64,000 bases of DNA from Oasisia sp. SBJ-2009 (taxonomy: Eukaryota > Annelida > Polychaeta > Sabellida > Siboglinidae). Both the position numbers and the translations under genes were made by a program. The stretch's first letter is position 1; each line of letters starts with the position of its first letter. Of this stretch, positions 9,013 to 22,526 are shown one piece after another. The stretch covers positions 25,562,713 to 25,626,712 of the forward strand of contig OZ024861.1 of assembly GCA_964017155.1 (NCBI GenBank), written 5' to 3'. The notes under the pieces are model-generated. The model searched no databases. It worked only from the letters and a program-made list of their open reading frames with translations, and was not told where the DNA came from.

Positions 9013-11264
9013 TGATCACTGTAGCATATGCTATTGTTTCCAAGGCAATGTATCAACATACGCATTCGATCTCCGTCACTACCTAGATACAAATCTGCGT
9101 GCCGAGAAATGTGTGACTGCAATAAATATTGGTCTCAAAACATCGAATGATCTCTACACTTGTCTCAGAAGGAACACATGCCAAATGCGTACACTTGAGT
9201 TACACTATTGCAATGAATGAGGCACTTGTGTAGGTTGCCTTTGCATGCTGATTCCTAAGTATGCTGTTTCCAGTCGAGATGAATGCGTTTTGCTGGGTGT
9301 CATGACGGTCAAAGAATCGTCTACTCAACTGTATTGAGTGGGTGTATGTGTACATGCGAGAATGTGTGTGGCATTCGCCGCGCCAATGGTGCTTATGCAT
9401 ATCAATGTTACGATACTTTCCGCGGTGCGATCTCGGCCTCTTACACAAGTTTCGTTTCATATGCATTATTTTGCCTCATATTTTGACATTACGTATCTTG
9501 ATATACATCATATAGCGTGCAAAATAGCTCGATCAATCGTCTGAGTAAAACGTTTCGATTGCGAGAACTGCAACATTAAAACTAATGTCCACTCGCACTA
9601 GCTGTGATACATATATCGATGTCATGATATCGTTGATTTGATTCTTCCAGTGATCGGCCTACATTATCATCTACCTCAACATGTTGTATAAATCAAATAA
9701 CTTGATAAAAACAACGCTTCACCCACTGTCGAATGACTGTTCCGCATCGCCAATCTTCACATCATCGGGCCTGGTCGGTCAGTAATGCTGCCAGAAGTCG
9801 TCGGCCATGTGTCGCTGTATCTTCACCGGGCTCAGGCACCTGAGAAAAAACAATAAAAGAGCGTTACAGTGTGCACGGTGTCTAACAAAATTGAAAACAG
9901 CAGGCTCAATTCTTACATATGCCCACATTCCGTCACCCCACTGGCGTCAAAGACGCAAATCCCACCGCGATGCGGTCGAGATTACACTAAAGAAACTGGC
10001 ATCTGTCGCCAGCATTCGGCTGCGCGGCACAATAATGGCGGCAAACCGGAAGACGCGCCACAACAATACCGTGACGTCACGACAATACGGCAGACGCGCC
10101 ATTTTCGTTCCTGGCGACGTCAGATTTCAAGATGGCGACGCCTTTGATCTAAGCAAACTGGGGGGGGGGGGGGCGCTTTCTTCCACTTTTACTTCGTTCT
10201 TTCAATGTTTTACTTGCGCTAGCCTATTTCGCAATAAGGTACACACATAGGACTACAGTTGTATTATGGTACAACGGCCTTTGCGACATTCGGGTACTTT
10301 TTATGCACGATGCAAGTCAAGGTGCGTGGCGTATAACACCGATTAGATTCAACAATGTCAGACTCTCTCCGTTAATTTTTAGACCAAAGATATCAGGCCT
10401 GCTGCGTCCGCGCGTATTAAAACCACTACACTACCCTACCCGCGCCTCTCGTAATGAAGTTTCAAACGTTGGAGCAATTGTGGTTGGCTTGCATTCTACG
10501 CAAGTGCCTAATTCATGTCGGAAATGGAACCGAATATTCATATTCTTGTTCTCATTCACAGTACACTGTATATGGTGCATACCACTCTTCGATGAGTTGT
10601 CTCAATGTCTCAAGCAGCTTTCCACCTATGCCTAGGCAAATAGATGTTTGGACAGTATCTAATTTAACATTCGTACTGCTGAGCTTCAAACTACTACACT
10701 CAACGACAGAAGTTCCCTTCATTGTGTTGGCAATCTACCCTCTGCGATCTGGAACTCTAAAACGTGTTAACGGCGACGCCACGAGGGATGTATGCAGGCT
10801 GCGCAAAGATGTATCGGAAGCATTATATGCCATTTCATGCGATAAAAGACGTTCGTTCGCATACAGGCTAGATTTACTCTGTAGTGTAATACTCTTTGTA
10901 GGGTGTACAATGTGTGTAGCTAGCTCAACATCAATGATCACATGATGCGACCATTGCATTGCCTGTTAGTTGCTTTGTGGTTTCGTTTTCATATTGAACT
11001 TGCGACATGTCTGCTCTTTGGTTTCAGGTCTTCCTATTTGAGTCCGAAGTGTGAGCGACACACAGACCCTCTGAGAATGCGACGAGCGAGTAGTGATGAA
11101 GCCCACGCATGTCTAGTATATAATTTCGTAGTTGTCTGGGTAGTTTGGAACAACATTTGTTTTCTCGTGTGGCTCTTCGCCTTCACTGTTATGTCTAGCT
11201 TTTGGCGTTACCTGTTTGTCGGCATAGCGCTCACGACGTGGCCAAAGAGCTGGCCTGTTGGCAC
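9013..11264 (+). repeat. Unit 5 (2252 bases)
   Basis: G-run of 14 at 10160-10173. Private changes: CATGATATCG near 9624 and CTACCCTCTG near 10736. Near its right end it has AACATTTG (near 11153) and ACGACGTGG (near 11235). The first occurs also in units 1 and 7, the second only in unit 7, and they mark the left side of the duplicated dimer block. Marker CCGAATATTC. Confidence 0.95.
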
Positions 11265-13517
11265 TGATCACTGTAGCATATGCTATTGTTTCCAAGGCAA
11301 TGTATCAACATACGCATTCGATCTCCGTCACTACCTAGATACAAATCTGCGTGCCGAGAAATGTGTGACTGCAATAAATATTGGTCTCAAAACATCGAAT
11401 GATCTCTACACTTGTCTCAGAAGGAACACATGCCAAATGCGTACACTTGAGTTACACTATTGCAATGAATGAGGCACTTGTGTAGGTTGCCTTTGCATGC
11501 TGATTCCTAAGTATGCTGTTTCCAGTCGAGATGAATGCGTTTTGCTGGGTGTCATGACGGTCAAAGAATCGTCTACTCAACTGTATTGAGTGGGTGTATG
11601 TGTACATGCGAGAATGTGTGTGGCATTCGCCGCGCCAATGGTGCTTATGCATATCAATGTTACGATACTTTCCGCGGTGCGATCTCGGCCTCTTACACAA
11701 GTTTCGTTTCATATGCATTATTTTGCCTCATATTTTGACATTACGTATCTTGATATACATCATATAGCGTGCAAAAAAATAGCTCGATCAATCGTCTGAG
11801 TAAAACGTTTCGATTGCGAGAACTGCAACATTAAAACTAATGTCCACTCGCACTAGCTGTGACACATATATCGATGTCATGCTATCGTTGATTTGATTCT
11901 TCCAGTGATCGGCCTACATTATCATCTACCTCAACATGTTGTATAAATCAAATAACTTGATAAAAACAACGCTTCACCCACTGTCGAATGACTGTTCCGC
12001 ATCGCCAATCTTCACATCATCGGGCCTGGTCGGTCAGTAATGCTGCCAGAAGTCGTCGGCCATGTGTCGCTGTATCTTCACCGGGCTCAGGCACCTGAGA
12101 AAAAACAATAAAAGAGCGTTACAGTGTGCACGGTGTCTAACAAAATTGAAAACAGCAGGCTCAATTCTTACATATGCCCACATTCCGTCACCACACTGGC
12201 GTCAAAGACGCAAATCCCACCGCGATGCGGTCGAGATTACACTAAAGAAACTGGCATCTGTCGCCAGCATTCGGCTGCGCGGCACAATAATGGCGGCAAA
12301 CCGGAAGACGCGCCACAACAATACCGTCACGTCACGACAATACGGCAGACGCGCCATTTTCGTTCCTGGCGACGTCAGATTTCAAGATGGCGACGCCTTT
12401 GATCTAAGCAAACTGGGGGGGGGGGGCTTTCTTCCACTTTTACTTCGTTCTTTCAATGTTTTACTTGCGCTAGCCTATTTCGCAATAAGGTACACACATA
12501 GGACTACAGTTGTATTATGGTACAACGGCCTTTGCGACATTCGGGTACTTTTTATGCACGATGCAAATCAAGGTGCGTGGCGTATAACACCGATTAGATT
12601 CAACAATGTCAGACTCTCTCCGTTAATTTTTAGACCAAAGATATCAGGCCTGCTGCGTCCGCGCGTATTAAAACCACTACACTACCCTACCCGCGCCTCT
12701 CGTAATGAAGTTTCAAACGTTGGAGCAATTGTGGTTGGCTTGCATTCTACGCAAGTGCCTAATTCATGTCGGAAATGGAACAGCATATATTCATATTCTT
12801 GTTCTCATTCACAGTACACTGTATATGGTGCATACCACTCTTCGATGAGTTGTCTCAATGTCTCAAGCAGCTTTCCACCTATGCCTAGGCAAATAGATGT
12901 TTGGACAGTATCTAATTTAACATTCGTACTGCTGAGCTTCAAACTACTACACTCAACGACAGAAGTTCCCTTCATTGTGTTGACAATCTACTCTCTGCGA
13001 TCTTGGACTCTAAAACGTGTTAACGGCGACGCCACGAGGGATGTATGCAGGCTGCGCAAAGATGTATCGGAAGCATTATATGCCATTTCATGCGATAAAA
13101 GACGTTCGTTCGCATACAGGCTAGATTTACTCTGTAGTGTAATACTCTTTGTAGGGTGTACAATGTGTGTAGCTAGCTCAACATCAATGATCACATGATG
13201 CGACCATTGCATTGCCTGTTAGTTGCTTTGTGGTTTCGTTTTCATATTGAACTTGCGACATGTCTGCTCTTTGGTTTCAGGTCTTCCTATTTGAGTCCGA
13301 AGTGTGAGCGACACACAGACCCTCTGAGAATGCGACGAGCGAGTAGTGATGAAGCCCACGCATGTCTAGTATATAATTTCGTAGTTGTCTGGGTAGTTTG
13401 GAACAACCTTTGTTTTCTCGTGTGGCTCTTCGCCTTCACTGTTATGTCTAGCTTTTGGCGTTACCTGTTTGTCGGCATAGCGCTCACGACATGGCCAAAG
13501 AGCTGGCCTGTTGGCAC
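11265..13517 (+). repeat. Unit 6 (2253 bases), first half of 4.5 kb dimer
   Basis: G-run of 12 at 12415-12426 with the GC-loss state. It has a three-A insertion in GCAAAAAAATAGC near 11772, GTGACACATA near 11860, CACCACACTGG near 12191 and GTCACGTCAC at the CRE. All four recur in units 8 and 10. TTGACAATC near 12981 and TCTTGGACTC near 13002 are shared with unit 8 only. Marker CAGCATATATTC. Confidence 0.95.
12062..13198 (+). other. 378-codon ORF of unit 6, frame fusion by G-run length
   Basis: It starts MCRCIFTGLR. The G-run of 12 with the GC-loss state and the two extra bases in CAGCATATATTC bring three separate frames into register. Unit 8, otherwise almost identical, has one G fewer and splits it into 136 and 214 codons. 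That direct contrast argues against coding. Confidence 0.2.
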
Positions 13518-15765
13518 TGATCACTGTAGCATATGCTATTGTTTCCAAGGCAATGTATCAACATACGCATTCGATCTCCGTCACTACCTAGATACAAATC
13601 TGCGTGCCGAGAAATGTGTGACTGAAATAAATATTGGTCTCAAAACATCGAATGATCTCTACACTTGTCTCAGAAGGAACACATGCCAAATGAGTACACT
13701 TGAGTTACACTATTGCAATGAATGAGGCACTTGTGTAGGTTGCCTTTGCATGCTGATTCCTAAGTATGCTGTTTCCAGTCGAGATGAATGCGTTTTGCTG
13801 GGTGTCATGACGGTCAAAGAATCGTCTACTCAACTGTATTGAGTGGGTGTATGTGTACATGCGAGAATGTGTGTGACATTCGCCGCGCGAATGGTGCTTA
13901 TGCATATCAATGTTACGATACTTTCCGCGGTGCGATCTCGGCCTCTTACACAAGTTTCGTTTCATATGCATTATTTTGCCTCATATTTTGACATTACGTA
14001 TCTTGATATACATCATATAGCGTGCAAAATAGCTCGATCAATCGTCTGAGTAAAACGTTTCGATTGCGAGAACTGCAACATTAAAACTAATGTCCACTCG
14101 CACTAGCTGTGATACATATATCGATGTCATGCTATCGTTGATTTGATTCTTCCAGTGATCGGCCTACATTATCATCTACCTCAACATGTTGTATAAATCA
14201 AATAACTTGATAAAAACAACGCTTCACCCACTGTCGAATGACTGTTCCGCATCGCCAATCTTCACATCATCGGGCCTGGTCGGTCAGTAATGCTGCCAGA
14301 AGTCGTCGGCCATGTGTCGCTGTATCTTCACCGGGCTCAGGCACCTGAGAAAAAACAATAAAAGAGCGTTACAGTGTGCACGGTGTCTAACAAAATTGAA
14401 AACAGCAGGCTCAATTCTTACATATGCCCACATTCCGTCACCCCACTGGCGTCAAAGACGCAAATCCCACCGCGATGCGGTCGAGATTACACTAAAGAAA
14501 CTGGCATCTGTCGCCAGCATTCGGCTGCGCGGCACAATAATGGCGGCAAACCGGAAGACGCGCCACAACAATACCGTCACGTCACGACAATACGGCAGAC
14601 GCGCCATTTTCGTTCCTGGCGACGTCAGATTTCAAGATGGCGACGCCTTTGATCTAAGCAAACTGGGGGGGGGGCGCTTTCTTCCACTTTTACTTCGTTC
14701 TTTCAATGTTTTACTTGCGCTAGCCTATTTCGCAATAAGGTACACACATAGGACTACAGTTGTATTATGGTACAACGGCCTTTGCGACATTCGGGTACTT
14801 TTTATGCACGATGCAAGTCAAGGTGCGTGGCGTATAACACCGATTAGATTCAACAATGTCAGACTCTCTCCGTTAATGTTTAGACCAAAGATATCAGGCC
14901 TGCTGCGTCCGCGCGTATTAAAACCACTACACTACCCTACCCGCGCCTCTCGTAATGAAGTTTCAAACGTTGGAGCAATTGTGGTTGGCTTGCATTCTAC
15001 GCAAGTGCCTAATTCATGTCGGAAATGGAACCGAATATTCATATTCTTGTTCTCATTCACAGTACACTGTATATGGTGCATAACACTCTTCGATGAGTTG
15101 TCTCAATGTCTCAAGCAGCTTTCCACCTATGCCTAGGCAAATAGATGTTTGGACAGTATCTAATTTAACATTCGTACTGCTGAGCTTCAAACTACTACAC
15201 TCAACGACAGAAGTTCCCTTCATTGTGTTGGCAATCTACTCTCTGCGATCTGGAACTCTAAAACGTGTTAACGGCGACGCCACGAGGGATGTATGCAGGC
15301 TGCGCAAAGATGTATCGGAAGCATTATATGCCATTTCATGCGATAAAAGACGTTCGTTCGCATACAGGCTAGATTTACTCTGTAGTGTAATACTCTTTGT
15401 AGGGTGTACAATGTGTGTAGCTAGCTCAACATCAATGATCACATGATGCGACCATTGCATTGCCTGTTAGTTGCTTTGTGGTTTCGTTTTCATATTGAAC
15501 TTGCGACATGTCTGCTCTTTGGTTTCAGGTCTTCCTATTTGAGTCCGAAGTGTGAGCGACACACAGACCCTCTGAGAATGCGACGAGCGAGTAGTGATGA
15601 AGCCCACGCATGTCTAGTATATAATTTCGTAGTTGTCTGGGTAGTTTGGAACAACATTTGTTTTCTCGTGTGGCTCTTCGCCTTCACTGTTATGTCTAGC
15701 TTTTGGCGTTACCTGTTTGTCGGCATAGCGCTCACGACGTGGCCAAAGAGCTGGCCTGTTGGCAC
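13518..15765 (+). repeat. Unit 7 (2248 bases), second half of dimer
   Basis: G-run of 10 at 14665-14674. GACTGAAATAAA (near 13620), GTGTGACATTC and CGCGCGAATGG (near 13870-13890) are shared with unit 9 only. The CRE is GTCACGTCAC. After the G-run it departs from unit 9: TTAATGTTTAG as in unit 1, CCGAATATTC, and the private CATAACACTC near 15080. AACATTTG and ACGACGTGG at the right end match unit 5. Confidence 0.95.
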
Positions 15766-18017
15766 TGATCACTGTAGCATATGCTATTGTTTCCAAGGCA
15801 ATGTATCAACATACGCATTCGATCTCCGTCACTACCTAGATACAAATCTGCGTGCCGAGAAATGTGTGACTGCAATAAATATTGGTCTCAAAACATCGAA
15901 TGATCTCTACACTTGTCTCAGAAGGAACACATGCCAAATGCGTACACTTGAGTTACACTATTGCAATGAATGAGGCACTTGTGTAGGTTGCCTTTGCATG
16001 CTGATTCCTAAGTATGCTGTTTCCAGTCGAGATGAATGCGTTTTGCTGGGTGTCATGACGGTCAAAGAATCGTCTACTCAACTGTATTGAGTGGGTGTAT
16101 GTGTACATGCGAGAATGTGTGTGGCATTCGCCGCGCCAATGGTGCTTATGCATATCAATGTTACGATACTTTCCGCGGTGCGATCTCGGCCTCTTACACA
16201 AGTTTCGTTTCATATGCATTATTTTGCCTCATATTTTGACATTACGTATCTTGATATACATCATATAGCGTGCAAAAAAATAGCTCGATCAATCGTCTGA
16301 GTAAAACGTTTCGATTGCGAGAACTGCAACATTAAAACTAATGTCCACTCGCACTAGCTGTGACACATATATCGATGTCATGCTATCGTTGATTTGATTC
16401 TTCCAGTGATCGGCCTACATTATCATCTACCTCAACATGTTGTATAAATCAAATAACTTGATAAAAACAACGCTTCACCCACTGTCGAATGACTGTTCCG
16501 CATCGCCAATCTTCACATCATCGGGCCTGGTCGGTCAGTAATGCTGCCAGAAGTCGTCGGCCATGTGTCGCTGTATCTTCACCGGGCTCAGGCACCTGAG
16601 AAAAAACAATAAAAGAGCGTTACAGTGTGCACGGTGTCTAACAAAATTGAAAACAGCAGGCTCAATTCTTACATATGCCCACATTCCGTCACCACACTGG
16701 CGTCAAAGACGCAAATCCCACCGCGATGCGGTCGAGATTACACTAAAGAAACTGGCATCTGTCGCCAGCATTCGGCTGCGCGGCACAATAATGGCGGCAA
16801 ACCGGAAGACGCGCCACAACAATACCGTCACGTCACGACAATACGGCAGACGCGCCATTTTCGTTCCTGGCGACGTCAGATTTCAAGATGGCGACGCCTT
16901 TGATCTAAGCAAACTGGGGGGGGGGGCTTTCTTCCACTTTTACTTCGTTCTTTCAATGTTTTACTTGCGCTAGCCTATTTCGCAATAAGGTACACACATA
17001 GGACTACAGTTGTATTATGGTACAACGGCCTTTGCGACATTCGGGTACTTTTTATGCACGATGCAAATCAAGGTGCGTGGCGTATAACACCGATTAGATT
17101 CAACAATGTCAGACTCTCTCCGTTAATTTTTAGACCAAAGATATCAGGCCTGCTGCGTCCGCGCGTATTAAAACCACTACACTACCCTACCCGCGCCTCT
17201 CGTAATGAAGTTTCAAACGTTGGAGCAATTGTGGTTGGCTTGCATTCTACGCAAGTGCCTAATTCATGTCGGAAATGGAACAGCATATATTCATATTCTT
17301 GTTCTCATTCACAGTACACTGTATATGGTGCATACCACTCTTCGATGAGTTGTCTCAATGTCTCAAGCAGCTTTCCACCTATGCCTAGGCAAATAGATGT
17401 TTGGACAGTATCTAATTTAACATTCGTACTGCTGAGCTTCAAACTACTACACTCAACGACAGAAGTTCCCTTCATTGTGTTGACAATCTACTCTCTGCGA
17501 TCTTGGACTCTAAAACGTGTTAACGGCGACGCCACGAGGGATGTATGCAGGCTGCGCAAAGATGTATCGGAAGCATTATATGCCATTTCATGCGATAAAA
17601 GACGTTCGTTCGCATACAGGCTAGATTTACTCTGTAGTGTAATACTCTTTGTAGGGTGTACAATGTGTGTAGCTAGCTCAACATCAATGATCACATGATG
17701 CGACCATTGCATTGCCTGTTAGTTGCTTTGTGGTTTCGTTTTCATATTGAACTTGCGACATGTCTGCTCTTTGGTTTCAGGTCTTCCTATTTGAGTCCGA
17801 AGTGTGAGCGACACACAGACCCTCTGAGAATGCGACGAGCGAGTAGTGATGAAGCCCACGCATGTCTAGTATATAATTTCGTAGTTGTCTGGGTAGTTTG
17901 GAACAACCTTTGTTTTCTCGTGTGGCTCTTCGCCTTCACTGTTATGTCTAGCTTTTGGCGTTACCTGTTTGTCGGCATAGCGCTCACGACATGGCCAAAG
18001 AGCTGGCCTGTTGGCAC
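15766..18017 (+). repeat. Unit 8 (2252 bases), near-copy of unit 6
   Basis: G-run of 11 at 16916-16926 with the GC-loss state. It carries every diagnostic variant of unit 6, including the three-A insertion, GTGACACATA, CACCACACTGG, CAAATCAAGG, TTGACAATC and TCTTGGACTC. The only difference I noticed is one G in the run. It starts 4501 bases after unit 6. Confidence 0.95.
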
Positions 18018-20274
18018 TGATCACTGTAGCATATGCTATTGTTTCCAAGGCAATGTATCAACATACGCATTCGATCTCCGTCACTACCTAGATACAAATC
18101 TGCGTGCCGAGAAATGTGTGACTGAAATAAATATTGGTCTCAAAACATCGAATGATCTCTACACTTGTCTCAGAAGGAACACATGCCAAATGAGTACACT
18201 TGAGTTACACTATTGCAATGAATGAGGCACTTGTGTAGGTTGCCTTTGCATGCTGATTCCTAAGTATGCTGTTTCCAGTCGAGATGAATGCGTTTTGCTG
18301 GGTGTCATGACGGTCAAAGAATCGTCTACTCAACTGTATTGAGTGGGTGTATGTGTACATGCGAGAATGTGTGTGACATTCGCCGCGCGAATGGTGCTTA
18401 TGCATATCAATGTTACGATACTTTCCGCGGTGCGATCTCGGCCTCTTACACAAGTTTCGTTTCATATGCATTATTTTGCCTCATATTTTGACATTACGTA
18501 TCTTGATATACATCATATAGCGTGCAAAATAGCTCGATCAATCGTCTGAGTAAAACGTTTCGATTGCGAGAACTGCAACATTAAAACTAATGTCCACTCG
18601 CACTAGCTGTGATACATATATCGATGTCATGCTATCGTTGATTTGATTCTTCCAGTGATCGGCCTACATTATCATCTACCTCAACATGTTGTATAAATCA
18701 AATAACTTGATAAAAACAACGCTTCACCCACTGTCGAATGACTGTTCCGCATCGCCAATCTTCACATCATCGGGCCTGGTCGGTCAGTAATGCTGCCAGA
18801 AGTCGTCGGCCATGTGTCGCTGTATCTTCACCGGGCTCAGGCACCTGAGAAAAAACAATAAAAGAGCGTTACAGTGTGCACGGTGTCTAACAAAATTGAA
18901 AACAGCAGGCTCAATTCTTACATATGCCCACATTCCGTCACCCCACTGGCGTCAAAGACGCAAATCCCACCGCGATGCGGTCGAGATTACACTAAAGAAA
19001 CTGGCATCTGTCGCCAGCATTCGGCTGCGCGGCACAATAATGGCGGCAAACCGGAAGACGCGCCACAACAATACCGTCACGTCACGACAATACGGCAGAC
19101 GCGCCATTTTCGTTCCTGGCGACGTCAGATTTCAAGATGGCGACGCCTTTGATCTAAGCAAACTGGGGGGGGGGGGGGTGGGGCGCTTTCTTCCACTTTT
19201 ACTTCGTTCTTTCAATGTTTTACTTGCGCTAGCCTATTTCGCAATAAGGTACACACATAGGACTACAGTTGTATTATGGTACAACGGCCTTTGCGACATT
19301 CGGGTACTTTTTATGCACGATGCAAGTCAAGGTGCGTGGCGTATAACACCGATTAGATTCAACAATGTCAGACTCTCTCCGTTAATTTTTAGACCAAAGA
19401 TGTCAGGCCTGCTGCGTCCGCGCGTATTAAAACCACTACACTACCCTACCCGCGCCTCTCGTAATGAAGTTTCAAACGTTGGAGCAATTGTGGTTGGCTT
19501 GCATTCTACGCAAGTGCCTAATTCATGTCGGAAATGGAACAGAATATTCATATTCTTGTTCTCATTCACAGTACACTGTATATGGTGCATACCACTCTTC
19601 GATGAGTTGTGTCAATGTCTCAAGCAGCTTTCCACCTATGCCTAGGCAAATAGATGTTTGGACAGTATCTAATTTAACATTCGTACTGCTGAGCTTCAAA
19701 CTACTACACCCAACGACAGAAGTTCCCTTCATTGTGTTGGCAATCTACTCTCTGCGATCTGGAACTCTAAAACGTGTTAACGGCGACGCCACGAGGGATG
19801 TATGCAGGCTGCGCAAAGATGTATCGGAAGCATTATATGCCATTTCATGCGATAAAAGACGTTCGTTCGCATACAGGCTAGATTTACTCTGTAGTGTAAT
19901 ACTCTTTGTAGGGTGTACACTGTGTGTAGCTAGCTCAACATCAATGATCACATGATGCGACCATTGCATTGCCTGTTAGTTGCTTTGTGGTTTCGTTTTC
20001 ATATTGAACTTGCGACATATCTGCTCTTTGGTTTCAGGTCTTCCTATTTGAGTCCGAAGTGTGAGCGACACACAGACCCTCTGAGAATGCGACGAGCGAG
20101 TAGTGATGAAGCCCACGCATGTCTAGTATATAATTTCGTAGTTGTCTGGGTAGTTTGGAACAACCTTTGTTTTCTCGTGTGGCTCTTCGCCTTCACTGTT
20201 ATGTCTAGCTTTTGGCGTTACCTGTTTGTCGGCATAGCGCTCACGACATGGCCAAAGAGCTGGCCTGTTGGCAC
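18018..20274 (+). repeat. Unit 9 (2257 bases), partial copy of unit 7
   Basis: The G-tract at 19165-19183 is interrupted (14 G, one T, 4 G). The first half carries the unit 7 variants GACTGAAATAAA, GTGTGACATTC, CGCGCGAATGG and GTCACGTCAC. The second half differs: AAGATGTCAGG near 19397, GTTGTGTCAATG near 19607, ACACCCAACG near 19707, TACACTGTG near 19916 and GACATATCTG near 20014. Marker CAGAATATTC. Confidence 0.95.
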
Positions 20275-22526
20275 TGATCACTGTAGCATATGCTATTGTT
20301 TTTAAGGCAATGTATCAACATACGCATTCGATCTCCGTCACTACCTAGATACAAATCTGCGTGCCGAGAAATGTGTGACTGCAATAAATATTGGTCTCAA
20401 AACATCGAATGATCTCTACACTTGTCTCAGAAGGAACACATGCCAAATGCGTACACTTGAGTTACACTATTGCAATGAATGAGGCACTTGTGTAGGTTGC
20501 CTTTGCATGCTGATTCCTAAGTATGCTGTTTCCAGTCGAGATGAATGCGTTTTGCTGGGTGTCATGACGGTCAAAGAATCGTCTACTCAACTGTATTGAG
20601 TGGGTGTATGTGTACATGCGAGAATGTGTGTGGCATTCGCCGCGCCAATGGTGCTTATGCATATCAATGTTACGATACTTTCCGCGGTGCGATCTCGGCC
20701 TCTTACACAAGTTTCGTTTCATATGCATTATTTTGCCTCATATTTTGACATTACGTATCTTGATATACATCATATAGCGTGCAAAAAAATAGCTCGATCA
20801 ATCGTCTGAGTAAAACGTTTCGATTGCGAGAACTGCAACATTAAAACTAATGTCCACTCGCACTAGCTGTGACACATATATCGATGTCATGCTATCGTTG
20901 ATTTGATTCTTCCAGTGATCGGCCTACATTATCATCTACCTCAACATGTTGTATAAATCAAATAACTTGATAAAAACAACGCTTCACCCACTGTCGAATG
21001 ACTGTTCCGCATCGCCAATCTTCACATCATCGGGCCTGGTCGGTCAGTAATGCTGCCAGAAGTCGTCGGCCATGTGTCGCTGTATCTTCACCGGGCTCAG
21101 GCACCTGAGAAAAAACAATAAAAGAGCGTTACAGTGTGCACGGTGTCTAACAAAATTGAAAACAGCAGGCTCAATTCTTACATATGCCCACATTCCGTCA
21201 CCACACTGGCGTCAAAGACGCAAATCCCACCGCGATGCGGTCGAGATTACACTAAAGAAACTGGCATCTGTCGCCAGCATTCGGCTGCGCGGCACAATAA
21301 TGGCGGCAAACCGGAAGACGCGCCACAACAATACCGTCACGTCACGACAATACGGCAGACGCGCCATTTTCGTTCCTGGCGACGTCAGATTTCAAGATGG
21401 CGACGCCTTTGATCTAAGCAAACTGGGGGGGGGGGCTTTCTTCCACTTTTACTTCGTTCTTTCAATGTTTTACTTGCGCTAGCCTATTTCGCAATAAGGT
21501 ACACACATAGGACTACAGTTGTATTATGGTACAACGGCCTTTGCGACATTCGGGTACTTTTTATGCACGATGCAAGTCAAGGTGCGTGGCGTATAACACC
21601 GATTAGATTCAACAATGTCAGACTCTCTCCGTTAATTTTTAGACCAAAGATATCAGGCCTGCTGCGTCCGCGCATATTAAAACCACTACACTACCCTACC
21701 CGCGCCTCTCGTAATGAAGTTTCAAACGTTGGAGCAATTGTGGTTGGCTTGCATTCTACGCAAGTGCCTAATTCATGTCGGAAATGGAACAGCATATATT
21801 CATATTCTTGTTCTCATTCACAGTACACTGTATATGGTGCATACCACTCTTCGATGAGTTGTCTCAATGTCTCAAGCAGCTTTCCACCTATGCCTAGGCA
21901 AATAGATGTTTGGACAGTATCTAATTTAACATTCGTACTGCTGAGCTTCAAACTACTACACTCAACGACAGAAGTTCCCTTCATTGTGTTGGCAATCTAC
22001 TCTCTGCGATCTGGAACTCTAAAACGTGTTAACGGCGACGCCACGAGGGATGTATGCAGGCTGCGCAAAGATGTATCGGAAGCATTATATGCCATTTCAT
22101 GCGATAAAAGACGTTCGTTGGCATACAGGCTAGATTTACTCTGTAGTGTAATACTCTTTGTAGGGTGTACAATGTGTGTAGCTAGCTCAACATCAATGAT
22201 CACATGATGCGACCATTGCATTGCCTGTTAGTTGCTTTGTGGTTTCGTTTTCATATTGAACTTGCGACATGTCTGCTCTTTGGTTTCAGGTCTTCCTATT
22301 TGAGTCCGAAGTGTGAGCGACACACAGACCCTCTGAGAATGCGACGAGCGAGTAGTGATGAAGCCCACGCATGTCTAGTATATAATTTCGTAGTTGTCTG
22401 GGTAGTTTGGAACAACCTTTGTTTTCTCGTGTGGCTCTTCGCCTTCACTGTTATGTCTAGCTTTTGGCGTTACCTGTTTGTCGGCATAGCGCTCACGACA
22501 TGGCCAAAGAGTTGGCCTGTTGGCAC
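20275..22526 (+). repeat. Unit 10 (2252 bases), recombinant-looking
   Basis: G-run of 11 at 21425-21435, GC-loss state. CC to TT at 20302-20303 is shared with unit 1 and makes an in-frame TAA in the 176-codon frame. The left and middle part carries unit 6/8 variants (three-A insertion, GTGACACATA, CACCACACTGG, GTCACGTCAC). The right part lacks them. Private changes: GCGCATATT near 21671, GTTGGCATAC near 22118 and GAGTTGG near 22509. Confidence 0.95.
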
